The notes beneath the pieces are model-generated. The model had not been told where the DNA came from. It did no database searches and worked only from the letters and a program-made list of their open reading frames with translations. Made by a program: the position numbers and the translations under genes. A stretch of 64,000 bases of DNA from Epiperipatus broadwayi (Eukaryota > Onychophora > Udeonychophora > Euonychophora > Peripatidae). The first letter of the stretch is position 1. Every line of letters starts with the position of its first letter. Below, in pieces: positions 36,398 through 46,767 of the stretch. Location of the stretch: contig JAQFVV010006246.1 of assembly GCA_028023455.1 (NCBI GenBank), forward strand, positions 1,973,501 to 2,037,500, in the 5' to 3' direction.

Positions 36398-36735
36398 AAC
36401 CCACACAATATCATTAAATATTTTATCAAGAGTTTCAATATGATAACATATTTACATCAAGCATCTGATGTACCATTTGCCTGCTACCATTAGCTAGGTA
36501 TAGTGTTCAGTTTCCACACAATTACTGAAGCAAGGAACTTCAGGTACCCTTCTATTGTATCAAACTTTTCCAATTGCACTGTGATAATTTGCTTTGTTTG
36601 CAAATATAATGATACTTCCATTTTGCCTCATTCCAAGTTTTGTATTTAGCAGCTTCTGGTTTGATTGTGAACATGTCTCACTGATTATGCAATCAAAAAT
36701 AGGGTAATAAATGTAATATCCATTTTTTCCTGGCT
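36398..36735 (-). repeat. 5' LTR (degenerate) of gypsy element 3
   Basis: Partner of 33405-33725 by the shared landmarks listed there. Divergence is clearly higher than between LTRs of element 2, so this is the oldest of the paired insertions. Confidence 0.7.
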
Positions 36736-37392
36736 CTATCATTAAATAGTAATTTATAGCAAGGTCCTTACTTTAATGAAAGCAATCAGAGTCAATGGCA
36801 TCTAAGCAACTATTGACCTGTTTCTGCCATGGATTATATTTATTTGTATTTATATTCATGAGACTGCAGTGATGAAGGTTGAATATGATTAAGATAAGAT
36901 TGTAATCTTATCTTAATTATTGTATTGCAATATATTGAGTATGTAAAGAAATATTTTAATATTATTTTTATAAAAATAAATCATATGGCAGTAATTATGC
37001 TGAAAACTGTTTTAAGAGAGAAAATATAAAATATATATGCTATTTGTATACAAAAATTGTCATCAAAGTATTTCTTTAAAAGCTCGCACAAGATGATTTC
37101 ATAGCATAGTAATTAGTATATCCATCCGTTATACCCATGAACTGGGTTTTTATCTGGGTCAGACAAAACTGAATTTTTTCTTGTTCTAAAAAAGCTTAGA
37201 ATTTTTCTTTTAAGTAGTTCAAGAATCTAGATACATAATTTAAAATTAATCAGTAAAAGATCTCTAAGTAGTCTTAGCTAAAGAGTAAAGTAAGAAAGAA
37301 AAAACTCAAATTCTTATTTTAATTGAAACTCTGATAAGTAATGTATTCTTAGCGAAAGATTAAAATAGCCCTGCAGTAGAATTTAAAGATCT
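36736..37392. other. AT-rich spacer, no gene seen
   Basis: Nothing supported. Confidence 0.5.
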
Positions 37393-37400
37393 TTTTAGAT

Positions 37401-37885
37401 CAGTGGTCTTCAACCTTTTCACACCTGCGGACCGGTAAAAATAAGGATAAGGTTCCGCGGACCAGCAATAGATAAATTTTCTTAAAGATAAGCATAATTG
37501 TTATAACTGATCAAAACAACAATGTTAAATATATAAGATAAAGTTTTATATATATATATGAAGTTTATATATTAAAAAACTTTTTTTAAAATTTTTTTAA
37601 AAAAGTAATGAAAAATTTAATTTACCCCCCCCCCCCATAAACATCTGTGATAACTAGAAAAACAAATTAATTTATGAATGATTGATTAGATTTTGTTTTC
37701 GTTCTGTTTTCTTTTTTTTTTAATTGGGTAAAAATGAGATGAAAAAATAAATAAAAATTGGCTATATTAATTAAAAATTTAAACTCTTATTATTTATTAT
37801 TATAAACTTTTTACTGCCCGTCTAGCACGCGGACCTGCAGAAAAGTTTCGGTGCCGGGCCGCGGACCAAGGGTTGAAGAACACTG
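37401..37885. mobile_element. hAT MITE with perfect 8-bp TSD
   Basis: It begins CAGTGGTCTTCAACC and ends GGTTGAAGAACACTG, a 15-bp inverted repeat with one mismatch; subterminal GCGGACC/GGTCCGCGG also pairs. The ends follow the CAGTGGTYYTCAACC pattern of SPIN/Charlie-type hAT transposons. TTTTAGAT occurs exactly on both sides (37393-37400 and 37886-37893). At 485 bp with no open frame it is non-autonomous. It contains a 13-nt poly-C run at about 37625. Confidence 0.95.
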
Positions 37886-37893
37886 TTTTAGAT

Positions 37894-38327
37894 AATATTA
37901 AAAAAATGGGTATGTTTTTAAAATTTTCTTTTTAAATAATGGTGTTCTCTGCAATTTAATAATGTACGAATTAATTTGTAAAATGGATTAAAAAAAACAT
38001 TCTATGCAGTTTCATAAAACACTGAAAATTAAAAATATATGTCGATTAGCAAAGCATAAATAATAAAAGATGTGATAAGATGTTGGATCTTCCATCATCT
38101 ATCAGTAAATGTTGAAGTATACAAACATTTTCAACTTTATTTAAATTTTTCAAATACAAACAACAAATACACAAATAGACAACACAGGTTAGTAATTTTA
38201 CAACTTTTCCAGTAGTAGTATTTTCCATTCTTCTTCCGGTGTTGCTGGCCTGCCCAGTGACAGTATTAGCATAGGAGTTGAACTTAAAATTCAATACTCG
38301 TGCATCCTTATTCCATATACCCACTCA
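37894..38327. other. Spacer, no gene seen
   Basis: A 92-codon minus frame (38046-38324) abuts the PLE fragment but has no recognisable motif. It may be antisense of older PLE sequence. Confidence 0.35.
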
Positions 38328-38722
38328 CTATCCAAACAAATAATTAATAAACTTTCCAATGAATTTAAAATTGCCTTTCATTCACCTCCCTCCACTAACA
38401 GATAACAAATAATACTAAAAACAAACTAACACCCAAATTGACTCCTCATGTTGTACATAAATTTACATGTTTCCACAATAATTGCCATGCCTCATATTAT
38501 GGTGAAACCAAGACAAATATTATAACCAGATTATCTCAACATAAAGATTTATATAATAGGACAAAAGCACAAAATAATTCAATATTTACAGAACATAAGA
38601 AAACTACTGGTCACATTTTTCAACCATTAGCAGCAAGTATTGTTTGTACAGAGAGAAATGATACAAAAAGAAAAATTAAAGAAGCTTGCTACATAGCAAG
38701 TGATCCTACAGCAATTAATTGA
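38328..38722 (+). pseudogene. Penelope-like element fragment, second family, GIY-YIG domain
   Basis: Plus-strand frame with HKFTCFHNNCHASYYGETKT, where the usual YIGET is YYGET, then ITRLSQHKDLYNRT, SIFTEHKKTTGH and a terminal RKIKEACYIAS followed by a stop. This order (Cys pair, YxGET, R-L-x-x-H, EH-x6-H, K-x-x-E) is that of PLE C-terminal endonucleases. It is different in sequence from the PLE at 30-32 kb. The ATG at 38438 is arbitrary: related frameshifted sequence continues upstream to about 38328. Upstream RT is missing, so this is a 5'-truncated insertion. Confidence 0.8.
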
Positions 38723-38829
38723 AGAGAAACTTGCTTTTTCATTTCAAGAAAATGGTCTTTGTGAATGACACATGTAGATTTAAATGTGTTTGCATAGCAT
38801 GTGCCTAGTATATATATATATATATATAT
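38723..38829. repeat. PLE 3' tail and (TA)n tract at edge of the gypsy palindrome
   Basis: About 85 bp of 3' UTR, then (TA)n directly abutting the inverted LTR arm. The outer right end of the palindrome at 51117 abuts the same kind of tract. Confidence 0.7.
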
Positions 38830-39745
38830 TATAATGGGACAGCCTATTTGATAGCCTTAGTTGAGGCACCAAATATAACGGAACGGCATTTAATCATCCC
38901 AGTTGATGTATTAATTGTAATATAATCAATTATATTTAATGTTTAGAAATCATTAACTTAATGCTTCACAGTTAGGTTCGCCAAATATAACAGAATGGAT
39001 TATATTTAAAATCTAAGTTGGTCTTGTTAAATATAAAGAGATGATTAAATTCCTTAGAAAGAGGATACGCATTTCACTACAATCGGACTTTGGGTCTTCA
39101 AGTAGAATGCTAGAAATGAATCGATGAAATACTAAATCCATGATTATATATATCTTTATTATGCTAGCTCAATAATCTTTAAATAAGTTTAAATACAATT
39201 TAGACCAGGTCATCCATCTTTCATCCCTCTTTCAGTCACCATTATGCCACGATATTTAAACTCACGGAGAATTTGCAATTAGCTCTTTTCAGGAATAATT
39301 TCAAAACAAGTTATTTCATATGCCTTTATATAAGCATTAATTATAACTATTATTCATATGATATTTATAATACTAGCATATATATAATATAATTCAATAA
39401 TGATTAGACAAAGAGATCACGTTAACAAATCAATATTTAATAAACAATAAAAAATATAATAGAATAGATAATAAAATATTAATAAATAAATACGGATGAA
39501 TTTTATCATTTTAAAAGAATATTAATAAATGATATTTTTTTATTTAATACCCTATGATAAAACTCAATACTATAATAAACTTTCAAAAATTAAAGAAAAT
39601 AGCTTAAATTAACAGATATATAAAAACAATATCTGGGTTCAAAATTAATAATTTATGTAACTTATTAATTTATTTATCGTTCTTATTTATATGCTTCATA
39701 ATTACCCATATATAAGTATTATTTGCCATTGTATAACTTATATAT
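38830..39745 (-). repeat. Inverted LTR arm L1 (partial) of palindromic gypsy locus
   Basis: Minus-strand copy of the last roughly 916 bp of the 2,139-bp LTR. It begins TATAATGGGAC, the complement of the LTR 3' terminus, and runs to about 39745, where it breaks off and joins the plus-strand arm R1. The first roughly 1,223 bp of this LTR are missing. It is the outer 3' LTR of the oppositely oriented element. Confidence 0.88.
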
Positions 39746-40501
39746 AATTTTTGAAAGTTTATTATAGTATTGAGTTTTATCATAGGGTATTAAATAAAAA
39801 AATATCATTTATTAATATTCTTTTAAAATGATAAAATTCATCCGTATTTATTTATTAATATTTTATTATCTATTCTATTATATTTTTTATTGTTTATTAA
39901 ATATTGATTTGTTAACGTGATCTCTTTGTCTAATCATTATTGAATTATATTATATATATGCTAGTATTATAAATATCATATGAATAATAGTTATAATTAA
40001 TATTTATATAAAGGCATATGAAATAACTTGTTTTGAAATTATTCTTGAAAAGAGCTAATTGCAAATTCTCCGTGAGTTTCGTGGCATAATGGTGACTGAA
40101 AGAGGGATGAAAGATGGATGACCTGGTTTAAATTGTATTTAAACTTATTTAAAGATTATTGAGCTAGCATAATAAAGATATATATAATCATGGATTTAGT
40201 ATTTCATCGATTCATTTCTAGCATTCTACTTGAAGACCCAAAGTCCGATTGTAGTGAAATGCGTATCCTCTTTCTAAGGAATTTAATCATCTCTTTATAT
40301 TTAACAAGACCAACTTAGATTTTAAATATAATCCATTCTGTTATATTTGGCGAACCTAACTGTGAAGCATTAAGTTAATGATTTCTAAACATTAAATATA
40401 ATTGATTATATTACAATTAATACATCAACTGGGATGATTAAATGCCGTTCCGTTATATTTGGTGCCTCAACTAAGGCTATCAAATAGGCTGTCCCGTTAT
40501 A
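39746..40501 (+). repeat. 5' LTR arm R1 (truncated) of the gypsy element
   Basis: Last 756 bp of the LTR in plus orientation, missing the first roughly 1,377 bp (the U3 side). It ends CCCGTTATA, two nucleotides before the PBS. L1 and R1 fold on each other across a loop at about 39598-39745. A 6-bp AAATAT present in the three other LTR copies is absent here at about 40079. Loss of the upstream part should remove the normal promoter. Confidence 0.9.
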
Positions 40502-40503
40502 TC

Positions 40504-40525
40504 TGGCGACCCAAACGTTAGGGGC
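40504..40525 (+). promoter_or_regulatory. Primer-binding site
   Basis: TGGCGACCCAAACGTTAGGG starts two bases after the LTR. It resembles the PBS for tRNA-Lys (TGGCGCCCAACGTGGGGC) with an A and TA inserted. A second copy in inverted orientation lies at about 48954-48975. Confidence 0.75.
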
Positions 40526-40908
40526 TTCGATTAATTAAATCTCATACCCTGTAGACTGCGTTTTATCTGGTGTGCAACGTTTTAGGCATTGAATCTATAA
40601 TTTCGATTCATTATATATGATATTTATAATTGCAAGATTAATATAAATAAAAAAAAATGGTAATATATATAATATGATTTAGAGAGATCAATATTTAAAT
40701 AACTAATTATTAAATTATGTTTTAAACAAGAGTTGAGTGGGATAAAGTTTTATATAGACATAGACGTTTAAAAATATACACATATATTATTAGAACATCA
40801 TAAGTATATATAAATAGCATGGGGTGGTAGAGAACTTTACGATATAATATTTTGGTTATAAAAATATATATACACTTAAGTAATATTTGAATTAAGTTAA
40901 AATTTGTT
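40526..40908 (+). other. Leader between PBS and gag
   Basis: About 380 bp of untranslated AT-rich leader. Its first roughly 50 bp recur inverted at 48907-48953, marking where the inner element joins the outer one. Confidence 0.7.
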
Positions 40909-42555
40909 ATGCTGCGAAGTGGGAAAATGTTTTCAAACAAAGATATTAAATGCTCTAGTCAAATGCAAGATGATTTGCAAAGTGAACTAATTGATGATAG
41001 TAATATTATAGAACAATCATCATTAGTACAAGCACCTGGGGGTTCTACAACCATAATTGAATACCCTCAACAAACACCGAGTTTAGATCAAGTGTTATCT
41101 CAAACACAAAATATAGTTGATGAAGGTTTAAATCAATCATCCAAGATTGAGATTAGTCAATCATCTAATGTTGGAACAATTCAGCAAATCTTACAAATGT
41201 TTATGAATAAATTAGATGATTTAAAAAGTGATTTGAATCAAAAATTGGATGATAATATTAATAGTTTAAAAAGTGATTTGAATCAAAAATTGGATAATAA
41301 TAGTAAAAAATTAGATAGTTTAAAAAATGATTTGAAGGTTGAAATAACAGGAATTGAAAATAAACTATCTACAAAAATCCAACAATTAAATTTAAATGTG
41401 GATAATGTTAAAAAAGATAACATAGAAATTAAACAAGCATTAAATGATTTAAAGAATGAAATTGATGAAAATAATTCAAAATGTCAACAACGGTTTAGTG
41501 AGTTCCAAGGTGACATAATAGATAAATTTAATGTTAAATGTGATGAAATGTATAAAAATCAAGGAATTTTTAGGGATCAAGTAAAAGAAGAACAAAATAA
41601 AATACGGAATGAAATCCAAGTAGATAGACAACAAACACAAGCAAGAATAGATCAACTATCTACTAAACATAATAATGAGGTAGAATCTCAGAATAATGTA
41701 TTGGAGACTATTGATCATCAACTTAAAACTTTAGAAAATAAAATGAATTCAATAGAAATTAATACAAATATAGACAAAAATGTATTGGAAAAATTAAGGA
41801 AAGATACTACTGAAACTTGGAATAGAGTAAATAAAATAAAGGAATCAACTGATAGTAGATTTTTGGTTATTGAAACACAGATATGTAAAAGAACACCAAC
41901 TATAGAAATGCATCAGGTTGAAAATAATGTAAATACTTATAGTTATAATCAAGAACAAAATCATGGTGAAAATCATTTGGAGGTCATTCAAAAAGATCCA
42001 CAACAAGTAATTGACTCTGGTGATAGATCAAATTTTCAGTATCATATAATGCCTGAAGTTGAAAATTATCCTAGTAATTTTGAATTAGAAGGGTTAAACT
42101 TAAATACTTATAGGATTAATCATGAAAATCAAACATCAACTTCTCAGTTGAATGTTTTAGAAAAACAAAAGGTATACAACCATTCAATACCAAGTAGTAC
42201 AATTAACCAATTTGTTAGGTTAAAAATATTCAAAGGATCTCATAATGAATCTCCGATAGAACATATTAGAAGCCTTAATCTTTATTTTTCCGTTAACCGT
42301 AGTTTATCAGAAGGAGAAAAAGTGATCGTTGCATATAGTCACTTACAAGGAGATGCATTGATGTGGTGGGAGTCTTTATCACAAACTCCATCTACTTATA
42401 TGGAATATCAAGAGTTATTAATTAAAAATTTTTGGAATAGAGATAAACAAGAGGCTTTATTGTACCAAATATTCCAAGATAAGTATAAACAGACACCTGG
42501 AGAAACCTTGACCAAATTCTTTCAGCCGTCAAATAACAAAATTAAGAACACTTAA
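40909..42555 (+). CDS. Gag (N-terminal coiled coil plus capsid), frameshifted
   Basis: 548 codons open. Residues 1-85 are Ser/Gln-rich. About 85-330 is a long heptad-patterned, Lys/Asp/Asn-rich region with a near-perfect internal repeat (LKSDLNQKLDDNINS / LKSDLNQKLDNNSKK), predicted to be an extended coiled coil. About 434-530 is a retrotransposon capsid domain (FKGSHNESPIEHIRSL, AYSHLQGDALMWWESL, FWNRDKQEALLYQIF). Gag packages the element RNA into cytoplasmic particles. The frame is lost at about 42515 through a single-base difference, after which the capsid C-terminus continues in the next frame to 42961. An N-terminal coiled coil of this length is unusual for gypsy gag. Identity as gag is sure; full function is unlikely because of the frameshift. 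Confidence 0.88.
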   Translation: MLRSGKMFSNKDIKCSSQMQDDLQSELIDDSNIIEQSSLVQAPGGSTTIIEYPQQTPSLDQVLSQTQNIVDEGLNQSSKIEISQSSNVGTIQQILQMFMNKLDDLKSDLNQKLDDNINSLKSDLNQKLDNNSKKLDSLKNDLKVEITGIENKLSTKIQQLNLNVDNVKKDNIEIKQALNDLKNEIDENNSKCQQRFSEFQGDIIDKFNVKCDEMYKNQGIFRDQVKEEQNKIRNEIQVDRQQTQARIDQLSTKHNNEVESQNNVLETIDHQLKTLENKMNSIEINTNIDKNVLEKLRKDTTETWNRVNKIKESTDSRFLVIETQICKRTPTIEMHQVENNVNTYSYNQEQNHGENHLEVIQKDPQQVIDSGDRSNFQYHIMPEVENYPSNFELEGLNLNTYRINHENQTSTSQLNVLEKQKVYNHSIPSSTINQFVRLKIFKGSHNESPIEHIRSLNLYFSVNRSLSEGEKVIVAYSHLQGDALMWWESLSQTPSTYMEYQELLIKNFWNRDKQEALLYQIFQDKYKQTPGETLTKFFQPSNNKIKNT

Positions 42556-42961
42556 TACTTATCATTTAAGTGAAGGCGAAATGATTAGAATAATAAAAAG
42601 AAATTTACCACTTAAAATAGAACAATCATTATTGTGTACCAATATAACAAAAATAGAACAAATAGTAGAACTTTTAAATAGTATTGATATGAATCAAACC
42701 AATTTATCAATTAGATTACCTGATAAAAAAAAGGAGGAAGCTTCAATCAATACAATATTTTATAATAGAAGGAAAAATAATAGAAATACCAATTATTGGA
42801 AGGGAAAAACATCTCAAAGGAATATACCTTATGACCCCTCTCCCAAAATAAATCGTGATAATTTAAATAAAGTAAAAATAACTTCTTCTAATAATCCAAG
42901 AAATTTCCCAAAACCGGGATGTAGTAAAGATATATCTATAGATTCACATAAAACAAACTAA
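42516..42961 (+). pseudogene. Gag C-terminal part in shifted frame
   Basis: Continues capsid homology in the +1 frame (RTLNTYHLSEGEM, IIKRNLPLKIEQSLL), then a basic Asn/Lys-rich tail ending at a stop at 42959-42961. The first ATG in this frame is 42581 but is internal. No CCHC zinc knuckle is present: only one cysteine occurs in the basic tail. RNA binding may rely on the basic stretch. Confidence 0.8.
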
Positions 42962-45900
42962 AAGGGTACTTGAGGAAATGTTCCTCACCTCAAGAAACCA
43001 AATACCCAATGAGGAACTTGAATCAATCTTTTACACGAGAAATCACTAACATGATGTGTTCATGGGAAGATAAAACACCAAATTTTGTTTTACAAAGTTG
43101 CCCTATGATAGAAGTTTTGTTTGAGAGCTTGCTGGTTAAGGCATTATTAGATTCTGGTAGCCAAATTTCTGTGATATCAGAGACATTTTACCAAAAGATT
43201 TTAGCAATAAATCCTAATATCAAAATTTTACCACTGAAATCTATGCAGGTTACCATGGCTAACAGTAGAAAAGCTAAGTTAATCCAAAAACAAATTTGGG
43301 TTGAGATTAAAATCGGCCAAACAACTCTCTATCATGTATTTTTAATTTTGAATGGTTTGATTCATAATGTTATTTTAGGGGCAGACTTCCTACATTTGAA
43401 CACTTGTGTAATTGATTTCTGTAATAAAACAGTTAAAATTAATGATGAAGTCTTAGAGATGACATTGCTTCCAAGATATGATCAAATTGAAGTTGACTCT
43501 ATAACATCTAGCATTCCAGAAACACTTTTAGAGAGTAAACTCGCAGAATCCAACTTGCTTGGAAGTGATGATATATTAAAATTACGATTTGTTATAAGAG
43601 AATTTAATTCTATTTTCTCAGACATACCAGGAGTGATAAAGGGATTCCAACAGAGAATTAGATTAATTCATGATCAACCATTTCAATCTAAATCATATCC
43701 TATTCCATACCAATATCGGGAAGATATATCTAAGCAAATTAATAAAATGCTGGATTGGGAAATCATTTCCAAATGCTCTTCACCTTACTGTAATCCAGTA
43801 GTAACTGTGAAAAAGAAAGATGGGTCGATGAGATTTTGTTTAGATGCTAGACAACTAAATAAAATTACTGTCCCAGACAGAAATATACCACCGCCCATAC
43901 ATGAATTATTCATGAAATTTGGAAACAAGAAGGTATTTTCCACTTTCGATTTAACCTCCAGCTATTGGCAGATTGAACTTCATCCAGAAGATCGCCAATA
44001 TACTGCTTTTCGTTATGAGGGTTTTACATACCAATTTAATAGGATGCCATTTGGATTGATAAATAGTGGTGCAGGTCTAATCAGGTGTTTGGATAAGACT
44101 TTATCTCCTGAGGTAAAACAAATCATAATTATTTATGTGGATGATGTAATTATTGCATCCACCACAGTTGAAGAACACCTTCAACATTTATCTATATTTT
44201 TTAAAGAGTGTTTTCTGAAAGGTATAAAAATTAACTTCAAGAAGAGTACTTTAGTTTCCAACCAAGTAGTCTTCTTAGGTCATATTGTTGGTTGCAATGG
44301 GATAAGACCTCATCCAGAGAAGATCTCTGCCATTCAAAACTTTCCTAAACCATCTACTCGAAAACAAATTAGATCATTTTTAGGCCTATGTAATTTTTAC
44401 AACCGTTTCTATCAGAAGTTCTCAGACCACATGGAACCGTTGCTAAAATTGATTAGAAAAGATGAACATTGGAAATGGACTGAAGAACAAGACCGTGCAT
44501 TTGAGAATATTAAAACAGGGTTTTTAAAGTTAACTATGTTAGCTTTCCTTGATTTTAATAAACCATTCATTGTTCAAACAGATAGTAGTGGTTTTGGATT
44601 AGGGGTAACACTGTCCCAAATCCAAGAGGATGGCCAACCAGGTGTCCTCTACTTTATTAGCCGGCTCTTGAAAGGTCCAGAAATAAATTACACGGTTACA
44701 GAGAAGGAAGCACTAGCAATAGTCTGGGCTTTCCAAAAATTTCGACAAATGCTACTCGGATCAGAGGTGATAGTGATCACTGATCACAAAAGCCTTGAAT
44801 TCCTGAATCACAGTTATCTGACTAATAGTCGTCTAGTTAGATGGAGTTTACTACTACAGGAATTTAATTACACTGTGCATTATTGCAAAGGATCCAAGAA
44901 TATCGTTGCTGATGTGCTTAGTCGAAATCCATGTAGGTCAGAACAAAATCATTTGATGGTAGACAATGCCTACATTACAAATGTCAATGTGATGGCTGAT
45001 AGTAATGTAGAGAACAAGTTGGAAAACTTACCAGAGATACAATTTAATGACCCAGAATTAAACCCAATTATAAAAGTTTTATTAGGGGAGGAAGTTTTGG
45101 ATGCACCTAAAGATCTTAACCATTTTAAATTAGAACAACAGGTCTTACTATATAAAGTGAATGATAACGTTGATGAGTGGAGGACAATAATACCAAAGTC
45201 TTTACGTGACCCACTCATAAAATACGTACACTGTCTATACGGGCATTATGGTGCTCATAAGACAGAACATACCCTTAAGAATTGGTTTTACTGGCCAAAA
45301 ATGTATAAAGACATCTTGAAATCACTCCAGGATTGTCTAATTTGCTTAAGAGCTAAGTCAGTAAACCAAAATTATATTAATTCAATTAATTCTATCATTC
45401 CAGAAAGACCAAACGAGATCTTAGCAATTGACTATTATGGGCCTTTGCCTCCATTCAACAAACAAAAATATTTATTAGTCACTTATGATCTCTTTTCCAA
45501 ATATGTTGCTGCTTACCCGATACCCCAAGCCAATGCTAAACATACAATCAAAGTATTGAGTACTCTCCAATTTCCAATGATAGGAAAGCCGAAAACCATA
45601 CTAACTGATCATGGTACACCTTTTCTATCTAAGGAATGGAAGAAATGGGTAGATATATCAAAAATAAAACATGTGCTAATCTCTATTAGGAATCCACAAT
45701 CAAATCCATGTGAACGTATTATGCGGGAGCTTGGACGTTTGTTTAGGACCTATTTAGAAGAGGAGCACAAGGGTTGGGTAAAGCAGACAAAATGTGTAGT
45801 AGACTATATCAATTGGAGTTTAAATGAATCTACAGGATTCTCACCCATCCGACTACACTTTCATCAAATTATACCTATATTATTTAAAAAATATAAACCT

Positions 45901-46218
45901 ATTATTAATGAACCCAAAATAAATGGAGAAAATGATATTTTACAAGCTCATAAACAACTTGTTAAAATGGCAAATAATAGAAGTCAGAATAAAAAAAAAT
46001 GTATTTATGAATTTAAAGTTGGAGATAAAGTTTTGATAAAGACTTTCCATCCCAGCAAACCATTGGAGAATAAATACCATAAATTCTTCAATACATATGA
46101 AGGACCTTATACTATCGTTAAAAGGGCAGGTCCAAATGCATTTTGGATTAACCAAGAAGGAGAGATTCGTGGTACATACAATTCACGAATTTTAAAACCA
46201 TATTTTGGCTGCTTATAA
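42953..46218 (+). CDS. pol: Ty3/gypsy Pol: protease, RT, RNase H, integrase
   Basis: About 1,082 codons without a stop; the first ATG is 43009 but upstream codons to 42953 are open. Residue numbers count from 42970. Aspartic protease: LLDSGSQ at 59-65. Reverse transcriptase: about 220-410, with FSTFDLTSSYWQIEL, FNRMPFGL and YVDD at 389-392. RNase H: TDSSGFGLG (D538), EKEALAIVWAF, TDHKSLEFL. Integrase: H/H...CLIC zinc finger about 754-795, catalytic D821 (AIDYYG), D880 (TDHG), E915 (PCERIM). It ends in a GPY-type domain (YEGPYTIVKRAGPNAFWI) at the C-terminus. All catalytic residues are present, so this is potentially active. It lies one frame back from the gag tail, with at most about 9 nt overlap in an A-rich stretch, so expression would need -1 frameshifting or bypass. 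No envelope gene follows. Clade within Ty3/gypsy is unresolved but differs from the Mag relics. Confidence 0.93.
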
Positions 46219-46752
46219 TATTTTATAAAGAAATGAGGTGAAGACCAAGATAAGAATTGGGCAGTGTAAACCATACGGTTGTATAAAAAATAATAATAAT
46301 AGTGATCAATGTAAAGAGAAGTATAGTTAAAAACATTAGCTTTGGTGAGGGTATTCTTTAATGCCTTAAAATAATTAAAACCATAGAGTCAATTCATATT
46401 TATAAAAGGATACTCTAGTATTTATTTAGTCCTTTTCAAATCCATAAGTCTTAAAGAAGCAGGAATAAGGCTAGTAAATATATTTGTGGTCCAAGAAGGA
46501 AACACATTATTTTTTTTTATTTTTTTTTTTTTATATAAAAAAAAATATTAACCCATCAAAGTCCTTAATTTTTTTTATTTTTGATCATTATCACAAGAAT
46601 AAAATAGCCCAAGTATTAGGAAGATATAACAGTTAAAAAAAAAAATTCAACCCTTCATAAAATCCAACTATAAATGCAATTAAACTATAAGAATATACTA
46701 AAATAGTTGTAAGTGTTTAAAATTTTAACTTAAATTAAAATTTTAAATTTCC
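46219..46752 (+). other. 3' untranslated region of gypsy element
   Basis: About 530 bp of AT-rich non-coding sequence with poly-T/A tracts between the pol stop and the polypurine tract. No env-like frame. Confidence 0.75.
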
Positions 46753-46767
46753 GAAGGGAAGGGGAAA
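46753..46767 (+). promoter_or_regulatory. Polypurine tract
   Basis: Fifteen uninterrupted purines (GAAGGGAAGGGGAAA) directly before the 3' LTR: the plus-strand priming site. Confidence 0.9.

Noticed and set aside
38830-40501. Interpretation of the left palindrome as an ordinary pair of LTRs of one element
   Set aside because: The arms are inverted rather than direct, each is truncated at a different LTR position, and only the plus-strand arm has a PBS.
46219-46752. Possible envelope gene between pol and the 3' LTR
   Set aside because: No open frame of useful length and no signal or membrane segments; only about 530 bp.
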